A stretch of 64,000 nucleotides of DNA from a gamma proteobacterium symbiont of Stewartia floridana (lineage in GTDB: Bacteria; Pseudomonadota; Gammaproteobacteria; Chromatiales; Chromatiaceae). The notes beneath the pieces are model-generated. The model was given only the letters and a program-made list of their open reading frames with translations. It did no database searches and was not told the origin of the DNA. Position 1 is the stretch's first letter; each line of letters begins with the position of its first letter. Where the stretch lies: contig NAUB01000022.1 of NCBI GenBank assembly GCA_003676145.1, positions 186,001-250,000 of the forward strand, given 5' to 3'. This document shows positions 57,952-64,000 of the stretch, one piece after another. A program made the translations under genes and the position numbers.

Positions 57952-58998
57952 GTGAATGCAACACTTACCAAAATCGCTGCCAGCCTTGCAGCTCTATTGA
58001 TCTCCTGCTCAGCGATAGCAGGCGATGATCGTGACGACCGATCTGAAAGAGAGGATGGCGACCGTTTCAGCTTCGCCATGATCGGTGACGTTCCCTATGG
58101 CGTAGCGCCCTACAGTGAATATCCGGCGTTTGACAACCTGGTCAAACAGGTCAACCGGCAGAAGAAACTCAAGTGGGTTATCCATACCGGTGATATCAAA
58201 AGCGGTGGCACCGAGTGTTCCGACGATCTGTTCTACGATCGCCTGGACCGTTATAACGCATTCAAGAAACCTTTTATCTACACCCCCGGTGACAATGAGT
58301 GGACCGACTGCCATCGGGTCAATGCAGGTGAATATCAACCCCTCGAGCGGCTGGCAAAACTGAGAGAGGTCTTCTTCTCCACCCCCGGTAAAACCATCGG
58401 CGGTAAAACCATGTCGGTTGAAACCCAGGCCTGGAGTGCGGGCTATGAGGAGTTTCCGGAGAATGTCCGCTGGAGTAAAAACGGCGTGATCTTCACGGCT
58501 CTCCATGTGGTCGGTAGTAACAACGGCCTGAAAGCATTCGATCCTGCTTCCTCAGCGGTCAGAGGTGACGAGGATGACGCAGAGGCCTACCGCCGCATCG
58601 ACGCAGCGGTAGAGTGGATCAATGAGACCTTCGATAAGGCAATTGAAGAGGATGCTCCAGGCGTACTGTTCATGATGCAGGCCAACCCGATTCTGGAAGT
58701 CGGTTATGCTCTGCCCCGAGGGGATGCCCTTACGGCAGCCAGAGAGGGATTCAATGAGATCCTCACCACCCTCGAACGACGTACACTGGAGTATGCCAAG
58801 CCGGTTGTTCTGGCACACGGTGACTCCCACTACTTCCGGGTAGACAAACCGGGACTGGTTGAGAACGGCTTCATCGGCAACTTCACCCGGGTGGAGAACT
58901 TTGGTTCGAGTCGGGTTCACTGGGTTAAAATCACTGTAAACCCGAAATCGAAACAGGTCTTCAAGTTTCAACCGATGATCATCGAAGAGAACCTCTAA
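57952..58998 (+). CDS. Exported metallophosphoesterase
   Basis: A 348-residue protein with a signal peptide (LTKIAASLAALLISCSAIAG), then a calcineurin-like domain: FAMIGDVPYG, VIHTGDIKSGG, YTPGDNEWTDC and VLAHGDSHYFRVD. The metal-binding D/G-D, G-D-x-x, and G-D-N-E/H and G-D-S-H motifs match phosphoesterases. It begins with GTG with GGAG nine bases upstream. It is divergent from the PhoX-like gene. Phosphate scavenging is a plausible role, but nothing in the sequence proves the substrate. Confidence 0.85.
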   Translation: MNATLTKIAASLAALLISCSAIAGDDRDDRSEREDGDRFSFAMIGDVPYGVAPYSEYPAFDNLVKQVNRQKKLKWVIHTGDIKSGGTECSDDLFYDRLDRYNAFKKPFIYTPGDNEWTDCHRVNAGEYQPLERLAKLREVFFSTPGKTIGGKTMSVETQAWSAGYEEFPENVRWSKNGVIFTALHVVGSNNGLKAFDPASSAVRGDEDDAEAYRRIDAAVEWINETFDKAIEEDAPGVLFMMQANPILEVGYALPRGDALTAAREGFNEILTTLERRTLEYAKPVVLAHGDSHYFRVDKPGLVENGFIGNFTRVENFGSSRVHWVKITVNPKSKQVFKFQPMIIEENL

Positions 58999-59039
58999 AC
59001 GGATCAGAGAGTATATCGATCAGGGTGTGGATGGGGAAT

Positions 59040-59366
59040 TCATCCATCCACGCCCTGATCTCCATCGGTTTGAACTTTCTTTTCCGCGCCGATTTTCCGC
59101 TTGCCAAACCAGCTGATCAGGATATCTTCACAAAACCTGAAGATTAGAAAGAACAGCATCGACACGATGCCGGTCAAGATCAACTCAAGGGTCTGCCACA
59201 AGGCGCCCTCACGCAGGGCAACCACGCCATAGGTAACGATGAACTCCCAATTCGCTGCCAACAGTCGAAAGATATTGATGGTCAGAAAGCCGAAAGCCAA
59301 AGCGGAGACGATTAACAGCAGGAAAGTCAGAATCGGCCGTTTCAGAAAATAGTCATGGATCGTCAT
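59040..59366 (-). CDS. Small membrane protein
   Basis: A 108-residue hypothetical protein with about three hydrophobic segments (PILTFLLLIVSALAFGFLTI, an amphipathic middle, and LILTGIVSMLFFLIFRFCED) and a charged C-terminal tail (RKIGAEKKVQTDGDQG). No family recognised. It is convergent with the metallophosphoesterase gene. Confidence 0.65.
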   Translation of the reverse strand: MTIHDYFLKRPILTFLLLIVSALAFGFLTINIFRLLAANWEFIVTYGVVALREGALWQTLELILTGIVSMLFFLIFRFCEDILISWFGKRKIGAEKKVQTDGDQGVDG

Positions 59367-59485
59367 GATCGGCTCCGTCTAGTTTGTTTCTGTTTGTTGT
59401 TGTTAATCGCGCACCTGAACCACCTACTCCATCTGATCAAGCAATCTCCAACTTAGGGTTAACGTTTAATCTTCTGCATTCATTG

Positions 59486-60883
59486 CTACAACTGGGCCGA
59501 GTTCAATACCAGCATTTTCTCGATCTGCATGTCACGGATGGTATGGGGTATACCGCCAACCCCCAGCCCGGACTGGCGCAGTCCGGCAAACGGCATTCCA
59601 TCCACTCGAAAAGCCGTATGATCGTTGACCATAACCGCCGAAGCATCGATATTGCGAAAGACCATCATCGCTTTATCGATATCCCGGGTGAAGACAGCTG
59701 CCTGAAAGGCATAGGGCAGTCCATTGGCCTGCTGCAGAGCAACCTCCAGAGAGTCGCTTTTATAGACACACACCACTGGCCCGAATATCTCCTGTTGCGA
59801 TACCTTTGAGGTGTGGGAAGGATTGTAGAGGACCGTCGGACTGTAACAGTTGTTATCCAGCCGTCCAGCCTCATTCAATCGCTGAGCACCCTCGGCAACC
59901 GCCTCATCCACCCAACTGGCAACCCGCTCCATCTCGGCCGGCCTGATCAATGGCCCTACCTCAGTCTCCATCAAGGCAGGATCACCAACCTTCAAACCGT
60001 CTGCCAGTTGTGCCAGTCGCTGACTGAACTCCTCAGCGATACCCGCCTCTGCAAAGACTCGCTGCACGGAGACACAAACCTGCCCGGCATGGTAGAAACC
60101 CGCCTTGAGTACCGATGCAAGGGCTTTCTCGATATCCGCATCCTCCGCCAGAATCAGTGGCGCCACCCCGCCATGTTCAAGGGCGCATCGGGTGCCTGGC
60201 GCAAGCTTGGAACGTAACATCCAACCCACCTTTGCACTGCCGATAAAACTGAAAAAACCGACCCGCTGATCGGTCACCAGCTGCTCCGCCAGTTGCAGGC
60301 TTTCAGGCACAACGAATTGACACCAGGCCTTGGGCAATCCTGCTTCGTGCAGCATGTCGACAAAGGCCTTGCATGAGATCGGTGTATCCTCGGCCGGTTT
60401 TACGATCACCGGACATCCTGCCGCCACAGCCGCCGCCACCTGATGCACGATCAGATTCAAAGGATGGTTGAAGGCACTCACCGCCACCACTACGCCAATC
60501 GGCTCCTTCTGGGTAAAGGCCACTCTCTGGGCGCCGGCCTGGGTGCTGTTGATCGGTACAACCTCGCCGGCTTCCGTGCGAATGGTTTCAATCGCCAGCT
60601 TGACGCCGTCAGCCGCTCGTTTCGCTTCCACAATCGAGTCGACCAATGGCTTGCCCCCTTCCCGGGCGGCCTGCAGTGCCAGTGCATCACATCGCTCAGT
60701 CATCAACTGGGCAAGTCGTTCCAGAATCGCGACCCGCTCATGCAGGGGTATCCAAGACTGACGATTGCGATAGCAGCCATAGGCTGTCTCCAATGCCTGC
60801 TCAATCGCTCTGTCGTCACTGAAAGGTATCTCTTCAAGCAGAGAGCCGTCATAGGGGGAAGTCACCTTAAGGCTGGTGGTCAT
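59486..60883 (-). CDS. Aldehyde dehydrogenase family protein
   Basis: A 465-residue NAD(P)-dependent dehydrogenase. VVAVSAFNHPLNLIVHQVA precedes VIVKPAEDTPISCK; GFFSFIGSAKVG is the nucleotide region; LEHGGVAPLI holds the catalytic Glu and YHAGQVCVSVQRVF the catalytic Cys. It oxidises an aldehyde to an acid. Starting ATG is in MTTSLKVTSPYDG with GAGG upstream. It begins 12 bases after the acetolactate-synthase stop, so the two are an operon. Confidence 0.92.
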   Translation of the reverse strand: MTTSLKVTSPYDGSLLEEIPFSDDRAIEQALETAYGCYRNRQSWIPLHERVAILERLAQLMTERCDALALQAAREGGKPLVDSIVEAKRAADGVKLAIETIRTEAGEVVPINSTQAGAQRVAFTQKEPIGVVVAVSAFNHPLNLIVHQVAAAVAAGCPVIVKPAEDTPISCKAFVDMLHEAGLPKAWCQFVVPESLQLAEQLVTDQRVGFFSFIGSAKVGWMLRSKLAPGTRCALEHGGVAPLILAEDADIEKALASVLKAGFYHAGQVCVSVQRVFAEAGIAEEFSQRLAQLADGLKVGDPALMETEVGPLIRPAEMERVASWVDEAVAEGAQRLNEAGRLDNNCYSPTVLYNPSHTSKVSQQEIFGPVVCVYKSDSLEVALQQANGLPYAFQAAVFTRDIDKAMMVFRNIDASAVMVNDHTAFRVDGMPFAGLRQSGLGVGGIPHTIRDMQIEKMLVLNSAQL

Positions 60884-60894
60884 GGTCTGTTTCC

Positions 60895-62571
60895 TCAACT
60901 GGACAATGGGCAGGGTTGGGTGATTTCACCGAGTCTGCGTGTCAGCTTCATATTCTCACGGTAGTCGACCGGTGCAACAATCAAACTTGGGCCGGTTTTT
61001 GAAAAAGCGCTCTCCAGAGTCGCGGCAAACTCTTTACTTTCACTCACCCGATATCCATGCCAGCCGAAGGATTCCGCCAACTGCAACCAATCCGGATTGT
61101 TGAATGCCAGATCGGTATGGCGACCGAACTGACTCTCCTGTTTCCAGGCGATCAGACCATAGGCGTGATCCTCCCAGATCAACATCACCAAGTTACAGTT
61201 GAGTCGCTTGGCTGTCTCCATCTCCTGAATATTCATCATGAATCCACCGTCGCCGGAGATACCGACGATACGTCTCTCAGACGCCACCAGGCTGGCGGCT
61301 ATGGCGCCGGGCAAAGCAGCCCCCATGGAGCAGAAACCATTGGGTATCAGGCAGGTATTCGGTTGATGGCAGTGGTAGTGTCGGGCAATCCACATCTTAT
61401 GGGCACCCACATCGGACAACACGATATCGTCCGGACCCAGCACTTTCCGGACATCCCACAACATCTTCTGTGGACGCAACGTCCCCTCAGTTTCATCATC
61501 CGCGTGCATCGCCAACTCATCCTGCATCAGCTGCCGCAGTTCCTGCTGCCTGGTGAGGTCGAGATCGGGTACTCCCCGCTGTTCCAATCGTTCATTGATC
61601 ATCCACAGGGTATGCGCCAGGTCACCCACCAGTTCAACCTGGGGATGATAGTATTCATCCACTTCTGCGGGTAAAAAATCGGCGTGAATGATTGGTTTGT
61701 CCCTGTGCGGATTCCATAGCCTGGGATGGTACTCCACCATATCAAAACCGAGTGTCAACACCAGATCGGCTTCATCGATGGCGAAGGTGGGATAGTCTTT
61801 ACTACCGAGACCGATGGTATAGAGACAGTAGTCCGCATCAAAATCCACAGCGCCTTTGGCCATGAACGTTGTCAGCACACCGATACCCGTCTTCTCACAA
61901 AAGATTCTCAACTGTTTGGCAGCACGACGACGGATCGCACCGTTACCGGCGATGATCACCGGTCGTTTGGCATTTTTGAGTAACTCGAATGCCCGATCGA
62001 CAATCTTGTCGTCTGCCACAGAGCGTCTGAAGCGGCGTGGCTCCAACGGCTCAGAATCGACTTCATGCTTGGCGATGTCTTCCGGCAACTCGATCAATAC
62101 CGCGCCGGGTTTTTCGGTGCGTGCGATCCGGACCGCCTTGCGCATCACCTCCGGAATGGTGACTGCATTGTAGATACTGGTCGCCCACTTGGTAACCGGA
62201 TTGAACATATCCACCACATCCATGATCTGATGGGACTCTTTATGCAATCGTTCAGTGGAGCCCTGCCCGGTAAGCACCAGCATCGGCGCACGGTCCATGT
62301 TGGCATCGGCGACACCGGTGATCAGGTTGGTCGCCCCAGGGCCGAGTGTCCCCAGACAGACGGAGGGATTTCCGGTCAAACGACCATAGATTTCAGCCAT
62401 GAATGCGGCACCCTGTTCATGACGGGTAAGAATGAACTTGATCTTTTCAGATTTTTCCAGAGAGAGCATGAAGTCGGCGTTCTCCTCTCCAGGCACACCG
62501 AAGATATACTCGATGCCCTCTTCCTCCAGGCATTTTACGATAAGGTCTGATGCTTTCATGAGCTTTGCCAC
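60895..62571 (-). CDS. Acetolactate synthase-like ThDP enzyme
   Basis: A 558-residue thiamine-diphosphate enzyme. The catalytic Glu is in TRHEQGAAFMAEIYGRLTG, the central domain has IIAGNGAIRRRAA, and the ThDP-binding motif is GDGGFMMNIQEMETAKR ending WEDHAYG in place of the common N-N. This WED/WND ending and lack of a small-subunit gene resemble catabolic AlsS-type acetolactate synthase rather than IlvB. It condenses two pyruvates to acetolactate. Paired with the aldehyde dehydrogenase, it may be part of a pathway for C2-C4 compounds; that is inference. ATG start at MAKLMKASD. Confidence 0.9.
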   Translation of the reverse strand: MAKLMKASDLIVKCLEEEGIEYIFGVPGEENADFMLSLEKSEKIKFILTRHEQGAAFMAEIYGRLTGNPSVCLGTLGPGATNLITGVADANMDRAPMLVLTGQGSTERLHKESHQIMDVVDMFNPVTKWATSIYNAVTIPEVMRKAVRIARTEKPGAVLIELPEDIAKHEVDSEPLEPRRFRRSVADDKIVDRAFELLKNAKRPVIIAGNGAIRRRAAKQLRIFCEKTGIGVLTTFMAKGAVDFDADYCLYTIGLGSKDYPTFAIDEADLVLTLGFDMVEYHPRLWNPHRDKPIIHADFLPAEVDEYYHPQVELVGDLAHTLWMINERLEQRGVPDLDLTRQQELRQLMQDELAMHADDETEGTLRPQKMLWDVRKVLGPDDIVLSDVGAHKMWIARHYHCHQPNTCLIPNGFCSMGAALPGAIAASLVASERRIVGISGDGGFMMNIQEMETAKRLNCNLVMLIWEDHAYGLIAWKQESQFGRHTDLAFNNPDWLQLAESFGWHGYRVSESKEFAATLESAFSKTGPSLIVAPVDYRENMKLTRRLGEITQPCPLSS

Positions 62572-63234
62572 TCTCTGTTTGTAGTTATAACCATATTAGT
62601 ACCATTACCCATAGACAGCAGTACGCACTTTCAACGATGACACCTGGAAGTTGCCCACCAGCTGACTCTCATGGCAGAGAGTTATCTGGTCGATACTGCG
62701 AGTCATCCACTGGAGATCAATGATTCGCACGGATCATGCCAGCAGCATTCGTATGAGCATAATCTGGGGCAAATTCAATCTACAGGGATTGTTGACAACT
62801 ACCATCTACTCAAACCCTATACTCAATTAATCAATGTATGGATTCACTCATTGGCTATTTCCACATTCCAGTATATGTTTTAGTGAAACATTCAAAGCCG
62901 CTGGGGACAGTGATTGAAGCATTGGAATGGCTCATCTCAAAGTGCGTAAAGAGAAGCAGTAATCCTGTTTGGCGCCCTTTTGGTTGAAAGCCGGAAAGGC
63001 ATAACGGGTTATGATGAACAGCTCCTGACAGTTTCACCACAAAGTCACAATTCGATCAACAAGCAAAACATAACAATAGAGTAAAATCGTCGAATAAAGA
63101 AAGCTCATGTCTACTCGGACATACGCAGTGTAAGGCGAGACACTATCCGCTATGGCACGGGTATTGCTGGCAGCTTGATAAAACAAAATCAATCTGACTT
63201 TAACATTTATATATACCAATCAAAGGATACTTCG
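62572..63234. other. Gene-free region upstream of CBS-domain gene
   Basis: About 660 bases with short open frames of no coding character. A ribosome site AAAGGA precedes the CBS gene ATG by six bases. I see no recognisable RNA or repeat. Confidence 0.5.
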
Positions 63235-63741
63235 ATGGCATGTCGTGTAGGCAAACTAATCTCAGAGCCTGTCTCATCACTGGACAGTGATACAGACATA
63301 TTGACCGCTTCACGCTTCATGGCGGATAACAACCTCGGCTCACTGGTGGTAATGGATAAACAGCAGGTTTCCGGTCTGTTTACCGAACGGGACCTTCTGG
63401 TGCGCGTTGTTGGTGCAGGCCAGGAGCCGGCCGCACTAAAACTGAGCGATGTCTGTACCAAAAACCTGGTATCGGTCCACTACGACAGCTCCTGCGCCAA
63501 TGCCATCAAACTGATGCGCAGCAATAAATGCCGGCGATTGCTGATCTATAAAAACGATGAGTTACAGGGTCTGGTGAATATTTCCGATGTGGCACATGCC
63601 CTGGCAGACCACAGTTCCGGTAAAAACATGCTGGTGAATTTTGTCGGTGGTGTCACTCTGGTCGTGGTACTGATGGTCATCGGGGTATTGATTTCTCACT
63701 TCCCCGATATGCTGCAACTGGCCGGCCACACAATGGACTGA
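63235..63741 (+). CDS. CBS-domain protein with C-terminal membrane helix
   Basis: A 168-residue protein with two CBS motifs: DSDTDILTASRFMADNNLGSLVV with GLFTERDLLVRVV, and SVHYDSSCANAIKLMRSNK with QGLVNISDVAHAL. A single hydrophobic helix ends it (FVGGVTLVVVLMVIGVLISHF). CBS pairs bind adenine nucleotides and report energy state. The membrane anchor is unusual for a stand-alone CBS pair. I start at the ATG (63235) with a proper ribosome site. Confidence 0.9.
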   Translation: MACRVGKLISEPVSSLDSDTDILTASRFMADNNLGSLVVMDKQQVSGLFTERDLLVRVVGAGQEPAALKLSDVCTKNLVSVHYDSSCANAIKLMRSNKCRRLLIYKNDELQGLVNISDVAHALADHSSGKNMLVNFVGGVTLVVVLMVIGVLISHFPDMLQLAGHTMD

Positions 63742-63817
63742 GCATACACAGCGGCATCTGCAATCATCACTGACTCCCCTCCCCATATCAGCACTCTAAT
63801 ACATGGCCAGATAGAAT

Positions 63818-63839
63818 TTAAATCAATCGTTTGATTTAA
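63818..63839. promoter_or_regulatory. Palindromic operator upstream of the TetR gene
   Basis: TTAAATCAA and TTGATTTAA form a perfect nine-base inverted repeat around TCGT. It lies about 50 bases before the TetR start codon, where an autoregulatory operator is expected. Confidence 0.6.
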
Positions 63840-63889
63840 TTTTCAATCGGAACTATACTTCCTGTTCCACTCAAGATGAGTTGACAGCA

Positions 63890-64000
63890 ATGTCCAATCA
63901 ACCTGCCGAAAGCCGAAATGACACCAGAACCCGCCTGCTGGAGGCCGCTTTGGAGGCCTTCGGCAGTCGGGATTATGACGGAGTCAGTACCCGGGAAATC
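63890..64000 (+). CDS. TetR-family regulator, N-terminal fragment
   Basis: Only 37 codons are present: after a polar start, TRTRLLEAALEAFGSRDYDG then VSTREI, the typical first helix and start of the helix-turn-helix of TetR repressors. The gene continues past the right edge. The palindrome at 63818-63839 is a likely binding site. Confidence 0.85.
   Translation, partial: MSNQPAESRNDTRTRLLEAALEAFGSRDYDGVSTREI

Noticed and set aside
62671..62883. A 70-codon open frame in the gap before the CBS gene
   Set aside because: No ribosome site, no domain, and atypical composition.

Overview
The window looks like a gammaproteobacterial chromosome, probably from the Chromatiales / sulfur-oxidiser-symbiont neighbourhood. 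The evidence is the order tRNA-Ser(GCU)-csrA-lysC-alaS-recX-recA-(MFS/LysR)-thpR-pncC on the minus strand, mutS further on, and other gammaproteobacterial genes (dsbC, yajQ, xerD, ycgN, a DUF3549-like gene, a PhoX-like phosphatase). The exact genus is an inference from gene content; I could not run a search.

Layout. 1-12233: core genes (NADAR fragment, YjbQ, HAD phosphatase, tRNA-Ser, csrA, lysC, alaS, recX, recA, an MFS/LysR divergent pair, thpR, pncC), with several dispersed inverted repeats in the gaps. 12732-20768: a compact minus-strand cluster of nine genes: dgkA, NUDIX, PhoU-like/APH-kinase fusion, ATP-grasp enzyme, HPr-kinase-related protein, histidine phosphatase-NUDIX fusion, histidine phosphatase, PPP-type metallophosphatase and amphi-Trp protein. 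It matches what I remember as the 'GAK' system (ATP-grasp, amphi-Trp, HprK-like kinase), whose function is unknown to me, here with a large set of phosphate-transferring and phosphate-removing partners. 21155-23440: an LpxH-type hydrolase overlapping a GT4 glycosyltransferase, then a small cupin.

About 23.5-41.5 kb: a foreign integrative element. It ends with a P4-type tyrosine integrase reading inward from the mutS side. It carries an AlpA-like excisionase, a DnaD-like replication protein that may be split, a TraG/TraD-like coupling protein with a Replic_Relax/MobC-like partner (but no visible relaxase or type IV secretion genes), and a defence cargo. The plus-strand cargo is a ribbon-helix-helix regulator with its own operator, a cytosine-C5 methyltransferase, McrB-like and McrC-like restriction subunits (resembling LlaJI/BsuMI), and an overlapping pair made of a two-helix membrane protein and an 816-residue P-loop NTPase. 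The minus-strand cargo is a PD-(D/E)XK-like protein, a DUF3800 protein, a Vsr endonuclease and two unknowns. Between the coupling protein and the replication genes lies about 700 bp of consecutive hairpins, many with CCA/CCCA loops, containing a terminator-like structure: either a large structured RNA or an origin/transfer-origin region.

41.6-64 kb: core again. mutS, dodecin, PilZ, FHA+PP2C, dsbC, yajQ, xerD, a gene-free AT-rich stretch flanked by DnaA-box-like sequences, ycgN+DUF3549, a universal stress protein, icd, three exported proteins (beta-propeller lipoprotein, PhoX-like phosphatase, metallophosphoesterase), a small membrane protein, an aldehyde dehydrogenase / acetolactate synthase pair, a CBS-domain membrane protein, and the start of a TetR regulator with a likely operator.
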